From contig CM056878.1 of assembly GCA_029876055.1 (NCBI GenBank), positions 4,340,001-4,404,000 of the forward strand: a stretch of 64,000 nt of DNA. Reading direction: 5' to 3'. The DNA comes from Madurella fahalii. Lineage: Eukaryota > Ascomycota > Sordariomycetes > Sordariales. Numbering within the stretch: the first letter of the stretch is position 1; every line of letters starts with the position of its first letter. The position numbers were made by a program, and so were the translations under genes. This document shows, piece by piece, positions 1 to 12,787 of the stretch. Below the pieces are notes generated by a model. That model searched no databases, had not been told where the DNA came from, and saw only the letters and a program-made list of their open reading frames with translations.

Positions 1-673
1 AGTCTGGAAGAATACTGTTGATGACGCCTCCGATTGTCGCAACGGTGGTTGTCGCGGCAAAGAGTGGGCTGGAGGGGCAAACACCGGAGCCGTAGGGCAT
101 TACAGACAATGATTCCAGTCCGTCGGACCCCGTTCCATTCCGCCTCCCAAAGAAAGCCGTTCCGCCTCCAAGCCCCTCGTCACTGATCCAGAAAAGAAAA
201 GACCACACGGAACGCATCAGGTAGGGAAGCCATCCTAGCCAAACGCTTGCCACCAGGCCAGCTCTCAACCAAACCAGCAAGTTGCGGAATAAATATCTGG
301 CCATATGACTGATGAAGACATGGGGTGGCAGCGATTTGGGCATGTTAGGGTCGTAGAGTTTGGTGAAGCGGAACGGCGTCTTGCACAGCTCGCAATGCTT
401 CTTTTGGGAATGCGATAGCCACTCCATCAGGCAATCCTGATGGACATACTTGATGCTCCCGCTGCATTTGCAAGGGTAAAAGAGCTGCTCGTCGGCGGAG
501 CCTTCGCCTCGGCATATCCGGCAGGTATCTGGGTCGGAAAACGGATGCATATCTGACGGGTTTGACCGGGATGAAGTCGCATCATCGACCCCAGGAGCGG
601 AGATTCGGCGTCGGGTGTTGGGAAACCGGAGAGGGTCGGGGCCCGGGAAGGGGTCGAGCTGGACGTCACTCAT
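1..673 (-). CDS. doa10: Doa10/SSM4-type RING-CH E3 ubiquitin ligase, N-terminal part (runs off the left edge)
   Basis: This is the first 224 codons of a membrane ubiquitin ligase of the ER and inner nuclear membrane that acts in ER-associated degradation. Seen: an ATG at 673, a 50-residue polar leader, then a complete C4HC3 RING-CH finger (Cys51, Cys54, Cys68, Cys70, His78, Cys81, Cys94, Cys97) with the text CRICRGEG, CKCSGSIKYVHQDC and CELCKTPF. After it come the Doa10-typical segment KLYDPNMPKSLPP and the first two hydrophobic segments (around residues 118-150). No intron or stop interrupts it. An N-terminal RING-CH followed by membrane spans is the known Doa10/MARCH6 layout. Family proteins exceed 1,000 residues, so most of the gene lies beyond position 1. 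It is divergent from the next gene across a 1.5 kb spacer. Confidence 0.92.
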   Translation of the reverse strand, partial: MSDVQLDPFPGPDPLRFPNTRRRISAPGVDDATSSRSNPSDMHPFSDPDTCRICRGEGSADEQLFYPCKCSGSIKYVHQDCLMEWLSHSQKKHCELCKTPFRFTKLYDPNMPKSLPPHVFISHMARYLFRNLLVWLRAGLVASVWLGWLPYLMRSVWSFLFWISDEGLGGGTAFFGRRNGTGSDGLESLSVMPYGSGVCPSSPLFAATTTVATIGGVINSILPD

Positions 674-2219
674 GGCGGGGTATCGACTTTGTTGGGCGTC
701 GGCGGCTGGCCTCAGGGACACGCCATTCGACGTCGGAGCTCAGGGGTTGGCTTCACCTTATCATCGGGAGAATTTCGAACTAGCGGACGGAGGTGGCCGA
801 GGATAAAAGTCGAGGGGCGTGCGAGAGGTGCCTAGCAAAAGACGGCGTCGGTGAAACAGCCGCGATAACGTCAACCTCGTGGAATGGAGCGTTTTAACGT
901 GGGACGGCGTGGCCAGTCTGCCACTGATCCTATGCAGGTATTTGGTCGTGTTTTCTGGAGCCCGATTTTCCGTAGCGTTAAAAGACGGACGGCCGGTGGG
1001 TCGGTCGGGGCGAACTGGGGATGCGGCACTCAACCTGTAGATGGCGAATCCAGAAGGGTTGGCCAAAGAGAAATGGAGATGCCCAGAAAGCCCGTTGTCA
1101 ACTTTGCATGGGATCTTACCGTGGTCGGTTCAGCAGAATTGTGGGTCGGTGGGCCGGTGGGTCGTGCACGTGCCTCACGCTTGCTGAACTTCAAATAGGG
1201 GACTTCGGGTCAGCAAGAGTGGGGAACCTCTGGGATGGAAGTTGAAACCCAGCCTTCCCCTCTTGCAACCGGGAGATGAGGGGGATGAAGAAAGGTCGGG
1301 TTTGTATGACAGTCATTGACGTATCTTCAGCGCTTCCGTTCCGGTGCTTTGCCATCCTTGGTTCCAAGTTCCCCGTCCAAATACATCTGATGCCACAGGC
1401 AATCCAAGCCAGAACACTCATACTCCACAGTATATGCAGCTAGGGATAAACACCGTCCGTAAGGTTATTTACCGTAATTGTGTACCGTACAGTACATGCC
1501 TTCTCCAGCGTGGAGAACCTTAGAAACACACACTCTTCGGCGGATGCTCCTCGAGGTTGGTGCATCTGAGAGAACAGAATATCTTGCCAAAGGGATTCTA
1601 CTGCACTCTGTACGGTATGCAAATGGGAATTTAGAGACCTAAGACCGGGATCCGACGCGCCAAGGGGACTGGACCGGATGGGCACACGAATATGGTTGCG
1701 CCAGATGACGTCCGTGGAGGCTGCCGTGGAGCTGCTGCGTCACACAAAACCACTTCGTGAAGAAACCAGATCGAGGTTGTGACGTTGGCGCAACTCCCAG
1801 AACAAACGCCAAAAAAGAGGGCAGACCGTCAACCTGGAAATATTTTGCAAGGGCTTGTTTTTTCTGCATGCCCAGAAACGACCTTGATCCGAGTCTTCGT
1901 TTCATAACCATCCCCAGTCGGGATTTGTTTGTTTGATCTTTGGACGACGGCGCATCCCCTGCATTTCTTGGTTTCCTTGATTATAACCAAGTGCAATCCG
2001 GGGGTGGCCAAGCTCATTTTAACCGACCCAACGACTTCCATTCCATTCCACCCTCTTCATAATAGCGGCCTGTGGCCGAACCGCCATCAACAGACAGGAC
2101 GCGATTGTGCTGATATTTAGAGGGAAAGCTGTCAATCGCCACCCGGCGTTCACTGTCGGCGCGACCTTGTGCAGCGGTTCCCAGCCTGGCGCTGAACCCG
2201 AGTCACCACACGTCGCATC
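674..2219. other. Divergent intergenic region (ligase / repeat-protein promoters)
   Basis: No supportable gene. The stretch separates two divergently transcribed genes and must hold both promoters. The longest open frames are short, lack introns or recognisable motifs, and overlap one another on both strands. No repeat was noticed. Confidence 0.6.
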
Positions 2220-5200
2220 ATGGACGGCGCGACTGGCACACTGAAGGAACCAAGGCCTTCGAAAGCTTCTAAGCCCGCTCCCGGCATCAATGGCGCAATT
2301 AAATCACCACTGAATGGCCACGCGGTCGGGCGCAAGAAGAACATGGCTGAGATTAGCGGCCCGGGGATACTCTCCCGTACCGTTAGTATCGTCGCCAGGT
2401 AAGCGAACCATTTCTCGATTGAGTTCGGTATTGTAGCGATGCTTTGGAATCGCTAACCGGCGCTATCACAGACTATTGACCTGGTATTCCATCCTGACAA
2501 TCCTCCTCCGATGCCCTGCTACACTCGACGCCTGCGACGAGACCTCACCGCGCATCTGCAAACCGTATTTCAAGCTCAAACACGCCGTCGCACCGCACCT
2601 CGAGCCTTACTACGACACCTACGCGGCACCGTATATTGATCTAGTACGGCCGTACTACAACACTGTCGACCGCGTAATCGTCACGCCAAGTTGGAGCTAT
2701 GCCAAGCAGCACGGCGCCCCGCGGCTGCACCAGGCGCAGGCTTTTGGCATCGCGCACTGGGAGAAGAGTGTTCAACCCCAAATCACCAAAGCCCAGGAAC
2801 TCGCAAAAGCCCGGTACGCGCAGAGTCTGGCGCCGCATATTAACCGCGTTTCGGCCGCCGTTGCCCCATTCTACGACATAGCGCGGACGAACACCCTCCA
2901 GACGTACCACGAGCTACTGTTGCCTACGTACCAATACATTCAACCACACGTACGGGAGGGTTATCGGGTAACATCGGCTGTTATCAGCAACACCGTGGTG
3001 CCATCGTTCATCTGGGGTTGGAACAAGACGTACGTGTTTCTTGACGCAACTGTGTGGCCCCAGTTCAGGGCCATGTACATGGAGAACGTCGAACCCCAGC
3101 TCGTTAAGATTGGCAAGCGGTTGGGTCGGTACAGCAGTGGCAAGAAGTCGGTTCCAAAGCCGCTGGCGGACACATCGCCAAGGTTGGTTCACATCCACTC
3201 TCTAACAACACCGTGCGGCTCATCTGACCAAGTTGTAGTTCTTCAACCAAGAGCACTTCCTCATTTACCAAGCCTGCGCTGTCAGCTCCCACGACCTCAC
3301 CGACCCTCAGCCCGTCGTCGGCGCCTTCATCTGCTACTGTCGCCCACACCGAAGGCGTTCGTACTGCTGCTGACTCTGCCCGGACGAGGTCGACAATAGA
3401 GCCTATCCCGCCCCCGGAGGTTGACGAAAGACTCGAGAGCGCAGACCCGGTGCGCCGTACGGCACGCGAGATCGTCGCGGCTGATCTTAAAGATTGGCAA
3501 GAAAGATACGCCAAGGCCGCTGACGAGGGCGCAGCGGAGATCGATGACCGCGTCCAGGAGATCGCAAAGAAGATGCTTCGACGCAATGCGAGAATCACAG
3601 GCAAATCTCTTCTTGAAAAGCTGCAAGCAGCCGCCGTGTCGGAACTAGTTGCACTTCGCCGCGTCATTCTGGACGTCGTTGGAGATGTAAACAAGGGGAG
3701 CACGACTCCCGAACAAGGCCAGGAACAGCTCATCAGGGCCATCCGGCAGGCAGGTATGGCGGTAAAGGCCAAGGCACAGGATGTGCGTACATGGCGCGAG
3801 AACTACGAGGCGGAGATGCAAGCCGCCATAACCAAAGCTGCAGAAACCCATTTCACGATCCTCGAGAACATTCGGGACCTGGCTCTCCAGAAGATCGGCA
3901 TGAAGTGGGCTTGGATGGACGGTGTCACGTATAAGGATTGGGCGAAGTACCATCTTCTCAAAAGCCGTTTCGATGAGTGGAAGGGCGACCTCGAGAACCA
4001 CATCGTAACTCATCCGAGCCTCGAGGCTGCCCAAATCGAAGCCGCCAACATTGAAGACGAAGCGATGAAGGTTGCTGCGTCGACCGCAAAAGAGCTCGGA
4101 CGTCTCAAGCAAGTAGCCAACTGGAAGCTTATCGCAGGCGATGATACCCCCGAGTTCGATAGCACCTTGATGCAACAGGCCGCGGAGGCTGTTGAGGCTG
4201 CTCAACTCGCCGCGGAAACAGCTGAAAGGTCTGCCAGCGGAGTCCCAGATGCCGTCACCGCACAGACCGACGAGGGCATTAGCCAGGGCGCCGAGGACAT
4301 CGAGGACGGTACGCACAGTTTCGCAGGTCCAGGTGACGCGACTCAGGATCTGCCTAGCGCGCTCGCCGAGTCGGAAACTACGTCTTCTCAGACTTCCCTT
4401 CCACCCATTAATCAGGGAGCTGAAAAGACCGACTCTTCAAACGTCGAGACCACCTCTTCTGCTTCTGAAGAACTCTCTAGCGTCGTCGAACGCACTTCAG
4501 ATGCAACCCCTGATCACGAGAGCATGGCGCCGGAATTCAACGAGTCCAGTGCCGATGAGGATCTTGTTACGCCTAAAGTCGCCTCTACTGTCATATTTGG
4601 GGAACCAGCGATTGTCAGCAATGCCACTGAAGTGGTGGAAGATGTGCCAGGAGCTGCTCAACTTCCCCATTTGCAAGGCGCGGAACTGGACGAAAGAGAC
4701 TCCGTTGAGAGTGTTACCACGGAGCCGACAGTAGCGGATGCTACATCTTCCGTGAAGCCAGCATTTCTCGGCGCAGCCGCCCAGTCCGTCCCCAGTCGCA
4801 GGCCGATACTTGACGACGACACATTCGACGATGTATCGAGTGCCATGGAGTCGATGCGCGACGATCTCAAGTCGGCTTATTCAGTAGCCATGTCCCGTGC
4901 AAATGACCAGTACTCACAGGCCTTGTCCATCGTATCTGCCCAAATCCGAGGAACCCCGAAGCCTGCACACGAACAGATGCTTGCCTCAGTGACATCAGCG
5001 TATAGCAAGGCAATGGCGTCGGCAAGCTCTCGACTCGACGATGCGCTCAGGGCTGCATCGAGCCAATTGCAAGGCACTACAACCACAAGGAGCATCTTGC
5101 CGACCACGCTGCCAATTCCCGATGTCCCGGATGTGGGCTGGTCTCGCGTCGAGTCGATTGCAGCTGAGCGCCTTCAGCAAGGTGTCGCGTGGGCTGAGGA

Positions 5201-6077
5201 ACAGTATGAGAGCGCCAAGATCGCCGTCGGTTTGGCCACTCCGACTCCATCGACCCCGGCGGAACATGTCAGTAAGCTACTCGACAACGCAAGGCACAAC
5301 TACTATGCTGGGCTGGGCGTGGCGCATGCTAGGTATTCCGAGTTCCTCGCAGCGGCTAGCTCGGCTTTTAGCTCCATGACGGCTAGTCCCACGCCAACAG
5401 ACCTTGCGGGTTCTGCGTCGTCCGTCGCCTCTGTGGCTAGCGGATCGGCTGCTTCTGTGGCTTCAGTCGTCAGTGAGGGCGCTTCGTCAGTTATGTCTGC
5501 TGCCAGTGCTAGTGCATCGCGTGCTGCGTCCGTTGCGGGTGAGAACATCTCAGCGGCTGCGGCTGCGGGCTATGATGCGGCCTCAGCTGCTGGAGATCGG
5601 GTTGGAGACGGCTGGGAAGCCGTGATTACAAAGATCAGTATTCAAGTTTACGGTGCGCCGACACCCACACCGTGGTATTCGAGCATCTACAGCGCCGCAA
5701 CGGACTATGCCTCGTCAGCCACTTCAGCCGCTGGTGATGGCGCGGCATCAGCCAGTAGCGCGGCTAACCTCTATGCCGTAGCAGGATCTCAAGAAGTTGC
5801 CAGGCAATACTCGGCCGCCAGCAGCATTATCTCAGAACTCGTGGTCGGGAGAGAACCAGCCTTCTCGGAGAGTGTGTTCTCCCGGCTAAGCGCAGCGTAC
5901 GAGACAGGTGCCTCCTCTGCGTCGAGGTTTGCTGGCGCCGCCCAAGCAACAGCTGCCTCTGCCGTAAATCAGGCTGGTGAGGTTGTCAACAGCGTCGGCA
6001 GCAAAGTTGCCAGCGCCGCAAGCGAAGCCACCGAAGCTGTGAATGACAAGGTATCTCACGCGAGGGATGAGCTGTGA
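2220..6077 (+). CDS. Large amphipathic repeat protein, fungal-specific, function unknown
   Basis: Exons 2220-2398, 2472-3182 and 3239-6077 join in frame to 1,242 residues. Intron 1 (GTAAGC...CAG) has a CTAAC branch site at 2452; intron 2 is GTTGGT...TAG. Residues about 48-78 form a hydrophobic segment that would act as a signal anchor or cleaved signal. Residues 85-290 repeat Pro/Tyr-containing helices (PYYDTY, PYIDLVRPYY). The middle is charged helix and Ser/Thr/Glu-rich disorder. The C-terminal third is Ala/Ser-rich with an 11-residue-like periodicity (AASVASV, SSVMSAASAS), like apolipoprotein or perilipin amphipathic helices. Some fungal orthologues may carry a transferred transcription-factor name; nothing here supports DNA binding. 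Inference: an ER or lipid-droplet surface protein. A role has not been shown. Confidence 0.85.
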
Positions 6078-6864
6078 GACTCGTGGGACAAGGGCGTGAT
6101 GGGGGATGCCAGAGTCAAACGGAAAACTAGCTTAGGATTCATGAGAGGGATGCGAGATGATGATCCACGATGACGAGCATTGTTGCTGCCCACTGTTTTA
6201 TCAGATCAAGCGAAGCTGGGTGGGGGTTCGTTTTGAGGACAGGAGGGTTCATTCCGGGGAAATTACGGCAAAGGCTTTCTAGGAGAGAGCTCAGGGGGAT
6301 GACAGGTCGCAAAGGATTGTGTTAGAAAGGTCGAGTCTCTCATTTGTTGTATCACTAGTATATACCCTCTCTCTTACTTTAGGGGCTTTTGGTAGGCCGT
6401 TTGTTTCGTTCCAGGGTTTCTTCCACAATCGATGCGTATCAACCAATCTCAGGCGCCAGTGCAGCTCGTCATCTAGTTATCCACCCCCTGCACCCACTGA
6501 TTATGTGTGGTAAACAATGTATAGCAAGTTCTTTTCCAACGCAATGCCTTGCGATAACGTCTATCAATCGTACCGGGCTCTCCGGTTAAAGATTGTAAGG
6601 CTGACGACCGGAGTTTGGTATCAGGCGCAACGGTATCCCTGGATGCCTAATTATTCCATGTTACGCAAAACTGTCTTCCTGAAGTGACATCTTAACGCAG
6701 AAATTGATCAATATTTGGGAGGAATGGAATAAGAATGAGTTGCCCGTAATTAGCAGGTTGATAACCTAAATACTTATACTTTGAAAGCGTGTTACTACTC
6801 TCCGCTGTTGGTACTAAAGACAATGCTGGTATTCCTAAGTACGCGGACATAACGCCCAAGGGTC
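6078..6864. other. Convergent 3' intergenic region
   Basis: Tail-to-tail spacer between the repeat protein (+) and the HeLo-like gene (-). It should hold both 3' UTRs and polyadenylation sites. No gene or repeat seen. Confidence 0.6.
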
Positions 6865-9800
6865 TCAAACAATACCCCATCTCCTTATTTCCATCGGTAC
6901 TCCTTGCTCCGACATGTGCAGTTCCTTGATATCCTTCACAAGCTCTACGTCGACAGCTTCATCACAGGAATCGTCATCAGCATCATCTCCTGACCCACCG
7001 GCGTCTCCCGCTTGCCGGCTTTGATGGTCCGAGCCCATGTGGCTTAACTGGGATCGGCGGCTTGGCCGACGTTTGTTAAATGTAGAAACCGGGTTGGGCA
7101 CCTCTTCATCTTCCTCATCGCCCTCTCCAGGCTCTGGTACCTGAGCCGAGTATTTGCTCGACTGCGTCAATGTCCGCCCCAGCTTGTGCGAGTAGCGGGA
7201 AAATATGACTTTGCCCCCGGGCAAGCGAATCTCGTTTGCCTCCAGGGTCTCGGCAATGTCGAGGAGCAGCACATCCATGGGGCAGATGTATGCCACCCGC
7301 TTACGTTCGCTCCAAGCGAGGATGTGGCCGCACACCTGGCCCTGATCCCGATCCACCACCCAAGCTCCACTATCGCCTGGGATGCCCATGGGCAATGATC
7401 GGTGCGACTCGGTGCCGATGTTGTGACCTTGAGGGCGTGTGCCCGACACTTGATAAATCTGGCTTGGCGAGGTGCGTCCGTAAATCTTGACTGATGCTAC
7501 GGCCGGCAGAATTAGGCCGCTTTGCAGCCCGCTCGTCCGTGCCATGCATTGCACTTGGAGGCCAGGGAGACTCGAAGATGGTACGACTGAAGTGGGGTGA
7601 ATCGTCGCTCCGCTGGTGGAGGGCCACTGCTCGTTGGCCGCGGGCGCATAGTCGAGATGGGGGATGAGGTTACCGCCGGGAAGCCGTTCTTCACTGAACT
7701 CAAATAGAGCCCAGTCAATCTCATGCAAGAGTCCGTTCTCCATGCGCCGCCGAAGCCCGCTTGATGCATATATCTCGCCAAGGCTGTATGTGTCAAGGTG
7801 GTCTTCATCTTCGGTCTCGGATGACGGATAAAACCCCTCCGGGACGTCGTCCAACGCGGGTTGTGTCACTATATACCCCTCTCCACACCCCGGCTCCACG
7901 CCAGGAATGTCCCCGGGCTCGGCGTATTGATCCTCTTCCTCTTCCTCTTCATCAGAGTACTCGCTCGTGATGGCGGATTCGGAATAAGTATCCGAATCCG
8001 AATCCGAAAACTCGCAAGCGTAGTCTTCCGTACCGCTGCTATCGGGATCCGACTCGCTGTTCTGGTACTGCTCAGCATACCATGCAGCGAGATCCGGCAT
8101 GCTTTGGGGTCCAGCCATGCTCCTGGGAGCGCCTTCTTTTCCCGCCGCATCTCTGCTTTGTTGGTCCTGATCCGGGTCATCGAGCATGTGATGGACCGTC
8201 ATCCCATACTGCTTATCATCTACCATGATGAGCCCGCCTAGGCTGACCGGCGGCAGGTGGCGGTCGCGAATCCATGCCCCGATGCTGGCCCCATTATGCG
8301 GCCGTTCCTGATAGTCAGGATTAGCGGCCACCAGATCGCCATGGCCATCATCCCGAGACTTGGCCTTGCTCCGCCTCGTAGGATCCTTTCGCGACCGAAG
8401 GACCTGACCTCGGCACACCTTCAGTCCCACACCGCCAGTTCCGTCGAACAGAGACCCTAACTTCTTCTTCAGGATGGCTCTGACCTTGCTCACAGATGTG
8501 CAGACTACTAGGACCGTGGGCCTTGTTCTCTGGGGCGACTCTCCGATCGACTCAAGCGAGATCTCGACCGATTCCGGATTCTTCCGATAGAAGGGCCTCA
8601 GGGCGCTGTTAATCTGGGGCATGAAAACAGTGTTCCACTGCTCGATGACCTCTGGGGGCAGGGGGATGTGAGGGTAGAGCCGCATCTTCGCTGGCGGCTT
8701 TTGGGTGGCATCCTCGGTAGTAGTGGGAGCTGCGAGTTGAGTGTGAGCGCGGGAACATGGTAGGTTACAGTGGTTGGGATGTATTCACCTTGAGTTTCAG
8801 CCTGGGCCTCTGGCTGGCGCGCAACAGGCGACACAAGGCTGCTCGGTTGCTCCGGCTTGCCCTCAGCCGGGGTTCCAATACGAGGCTTTTCGGACTTGGC
8901 GTCCTTCGAAGGCCCGGCAAGTGATGACGTGCTGAGCCGTGCAGGTTCAGGTCGGGGCTCGCCAAGATCGTCACCAAGACGCTCTTCCAGATTGCTCACT
9001 CCATCCAGGATACAGCAAGCTTCCAGGTAACGGCTTGCCCTGAACTGGACGCGGGATACAATCTGTTCCGTCGTGTGGAAGCCACTCATTTCCTGGTCCA
9101 CAGCGTTCCAGCAGGTTTGGACCGCTTTCATGTAGAGCGTACCGCAGCGTATCGCGAGCTGCTCCAGAACGGTTTGGGGCAGCGTCGGAGATTCCATGTT
9201 GGGAACCAGATTCTCGAGTTTCGTCCAAAGACCAACGGACAAGAGAACCATGGCCAGTGAGTAGAGGTCAAAAGTCTTGGAGTCTGCATTGTTGGCAAGC
9301 GGCGATTCGGCGCTGTTCCTGGGATCGAGAGGATGTCTGTAAAGCGAGTAGGGTCTAGGGATGTCCTGCGATTGTGGATCGGAGAACAAGTCAAATGAGG
9401 AGATTAGGGGCCTCCTGATGTCGACCTCGCCTTGCGTAATACCGCTAACTTCGGGATCGGTTCCCACGGCATTGCAGAAGGAGACGTTCTCACCGACGAG
9501 ATTCCCGTGAGTGATACCCCGAGCGTGCATATCAAAGACGGTATTAGCGAGGTTCGCCGCCAGCCGAAACTTGGCTTCAAGTTTGGGCTCGAAGTCCGGA
9601 CGTGCTAGGAGGTCGGCGAGGGAGCACAAGTTGTAGAGTGGGTTCTGGGTGAGGTGTTCGAAGGTGACAGGGTTAAATGTCCGCGGAAATTGGTAGACGA
9701 GACCAAATCTGGAGTTTTCCATGTCCTCAAAGTATCCAAGCAAACGGGGCAAGCCTGTCCACGACCCTGGAGATCGTTGTGGCTCTGACTGGAGGCCAGC

Positions 9801-10640
9801 TGAGAGCTTTTCGAAACGGGCCATCGGTGGCGAGATGCCCGTCATGGAGTATATTGAGTCGAACGAGGCATACTCGAGAAGAAGCGGCGCATGAGGCTGC
9901 CTCCCGCCAGCGCCCTGGGTGAGCTCAGCGTAGGCTTGTTTACTCATGAAGACGATCTCCCGTGAACGCTCCTTCTCGGCTAGCTCCGTCATAGGCTCAG
10001 CCTGCATGGAGCGCAGGTTGGTTAGCGACTTGGGATCAATCTGCTGAGGCGTCTGGATCCTCGATGATTCGAACGGGCGGAAGTCTTCTGGGGCAGCTGT
10101 TGGCCTGGAGAGCCTCTCCCGAAGTGCAGCCGGTGCCTGCGCATATGACGATCTCGTCCTCGAGAGGTCATAGAGCGTGTCTATCGAGGTGGTTAAGTCG
10201 CGAACCAGGTCCTCGAACCTGTTCTTGTCCCAGACGACCATCTGAATCTTCTCGCCCTTCTTTGGAGGGTTCTCGGGCTCAACTCTCTCTCCCGCTAGGC
10301 GGCGGGAGCTGTGCCAAAGCGGTTCGGCCTCGGCCAAGATATCCTTGATGGTGGACATGATGCTGCCGACAACCTCGCTAAGACCAGCTTTGGAAAGTGA
10401 GGAATCAATGAGGACCTCGGCCGACTGATTGGGGTCCGACCATTCTAAACCCCACGTGACTAGACGGTCTTTCTGGATGCGGAGTTTACGGTGAAGCACC
10501 TTGATCTCCGGATCGGCTTCGGCATGGTGAGGTGGTTCTTTGACAAAGTCGGACGACCTTTTTGTGTCGTTGTAGAGCCGGCTTAGCCGGCGCTGGAAGG
10601 CCGGCAGCTGAACGCCGCCCATGGGAATAAAGGAATCCAT
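6865..10640 (-). CDS. HeLo-like / pseudokinase / trypsin-like protease fusion protein
   Basis: Two long open blocks on the minus strand join through a 56-nt intron (8713-8768, GTAACC...GAG), giving exons 8769-10640 and 6865-8712 and a 1,239-residue protein. Residues 1-165 resemble HeLo/prion-inhibition domains (KDRLVTWGLEW near 57-67; VVWDKNRFEDLV near 135-146). Residues about 250-540 have a kinase fold signature in which the catalytic loop reads HGNLVGENV (378-386) instead of HRDxxxxN and the DFG position reads SSFDLFS, so a pseudokinase is likely. The C-terminal half has a trypsin-like triad: His in TVHHML (about 798), Asp in IDWALFE (about 957) and Ser in GDSGAW (about 1072), with an acidic insert between His and Asp. 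HeLo domains are membrane-active death effectors of fungal incompatibility. The alternative is two adjacent genes, if the weak intron is wrong. Confidence 0.75.
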
Positions 10641-12787
10641 GGCGATGAGACGAGCGGCGATGCCAAGCTAAGACGGGGTTCTCTGGCGGCCTGTTTGGCT
10701 GCGCCGGTGGAACGGTTGTGATGCAGTTCCGAAGTTCAGACGCGCTCTGCGGATAATGGTCGATCAGAGCATGGCTTAAGGTCAAGGACGGCAAAGAGTC
10801 CCTTAGTCCGGGTGAGCAAAAGCTGCCCGAGATCTGGCCAGTGCCGAGTCGATTTTCCAACTCGATGCTCTATGACTGGTGGGGTAGGGGATGCTCTCCG
10901 GTCGTATATGCGTCCAGGGCGACTGATAATATGCCAATTGGGGGCCTGAGTGATAAGACAGGTTCAAGCGCATCAAGCTACTCAAAGGACTCGAGAGGCA
11001 AAGCGGGCAGAAAATGAAGGGGAGAAAGTCGCGACTACTGCACCAAGAAAGGGCGGAACAGCCGTCAGTTGTGGCGACGCCTGGGGTGACGGGATGCTAG
11101 GGAGGCCATCGCAGCTTCCGGCTCCAACATGATTTGATTTCGTTTATTTCGGTGCCTACTGCAGGCGCGACAAATTCCGAGTCCGATCGCAGCGGGTTGA
11201 GCGGCACCACCCCACATTGGCTGTCGGCGAGCTGCGGGGTTGGTGCAAACGCTGCTGCCTGCTTCACACAACCAATTCCAAAACAAGAAGTTCATGGGTC
11301 ATACACGTGACAGCGCAGCATTAAGCTACGCCTCCAGATGAAAGTGGGCGTCGGATCGAAGGTTGTGTGGATCCTCCGACCTACACCAGGTACCTAAAGC
11401 ACCCGGCCCGGTCCGATCGCAAGCACGGAGAAACCCACCCAATATCATCCCTTCATTCATTCATGGGTACCTCAAACTCCTTTCTTTTGCAGCTTCTGGG
11501 TGCCGGTTCTCGGCAATGGAATCCTGCGGCTAAACCAGGGCTCAGGAAGTTTGTGCCCTAACTCTGAGCTGTTGACTGAGATGCACCATGTCCATCTTGT
11601 TTTGATGGGCCTGGACGGAAGCCGATGGTGGACCTAAACCGCAAGTGAGGTTGTCATGCACCAAGCAGATTAACCACTTTTGCTAGTGAGCGTTTGGACT
11701 AATTGGGTCGCTCAGGTCTGGGCCGGTAGCATAGGTAAGGTTCTTTCGGCTCAAAGTTTCCGCAGGCCAAGGGTATTAACCGCCAAGCATAGGTAGATTC
11801 ATCAGTGGATTGGGCAGAATGCTGCTGCCATAGCGCAAACGCTCAGATCCGTGCCAATGACCCTATTTTATATGTTTGTTATCTCTGCTCCCTCTTAGCT
11901 TGAATTGATAGAGTATGCGGAAAATGTATTAAAGCAGCAGGACTGAAGATTAAAGATGAGAGAGGGAGAGTTATCGGAGTAAAGCAAGTGTCTTCCTTGA
12001 TGTCATTGCAATCCCATACTCGGGAGAAGGCGGTCAAACTGGGCACAATCCCAGCATGCCAAAGAATCCTTCTGCCGTAACCCCAGTGGTATAGTTTATC
12101 CAGAAAACTCCCCAGTACCTCAGATCACGGCGGAGCTGTAGCCAGAACCAGCTATGAGAACAACTCATACCCAGATGTGGCGGTTCTCTTTGAGATCTCG
12201 GGGAGAGAATTAGTCTTTCCAAGCCGGGAAGGCAGTGTAAGACAAAGATTTTGGGCTTCCTGGCAAACCTTGGCCTTAACACGCCAAAACTCTCCCTTCA
12301 ATGGAATCATTCGTTGTTGCCTTCCGATGAAATACTCGAATTGCTGTGGAACAAGATAATGAATATTGACAAAACGGCGAGGACAGCCCTTCAGACCCGC
12401 TGTCCTGAATTCCGAGTGATTCGAGGCTCGCTGTTGCCGCTTCGCTCGGTGTTGACATAGAGTAAGGCCCTTGTGAAATTGACCGCCTGCTCGAGTTCGC
12501 CGAAGTGCCATGACCCGGACGGAGGGAATTGTCTGCTTCGTGCTCTCGACTCCTGCTCCAATTCTAAGTCTTACTCCCACCTCCTGGCAATCTCTGCCGG
12601 AGCTTATTTGAAGTGTTTGGGTTTCCGCTGAGGCAAAGGGGATGTAAGTTGTCCTCTGTTGCCTGTCTGGTTTGATCGTCTTGTCCTCCTTGAGCAGAAA
12701 CACAGTCCAAAATCTAGCTGCTTTACAATGTTTGAGTCGTTACCACACCTGCGGGTCGACTTGGCTACTATGAGCTTCCTGCTCAGT
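10641..12787. other. Intergenic region without a supportable gene
   Basis: About 2.1 kb between the HeLo-like gene start and the end of the P450 relic. The open frames, including a 183-codon minus-strand one at 12152-12703, show no family motif, signal peptide or intron support. Nothing recognisable seen. Confidence 0.5.

Noticed and set aside
3104..3772. A long antisense open frame inside the repeat-protein gene (also 19000-19848)
   Set aside because: These are shadows of Ala/Ser-rich or charged coding sequence; no motifs, and the sense frames have introns or clear features.
12152..12703. A 183-codon minus-strand gene
   Set aside because: No family motif and atypical composition, and it lies next to a decayed P450 where open frames arise by chance.
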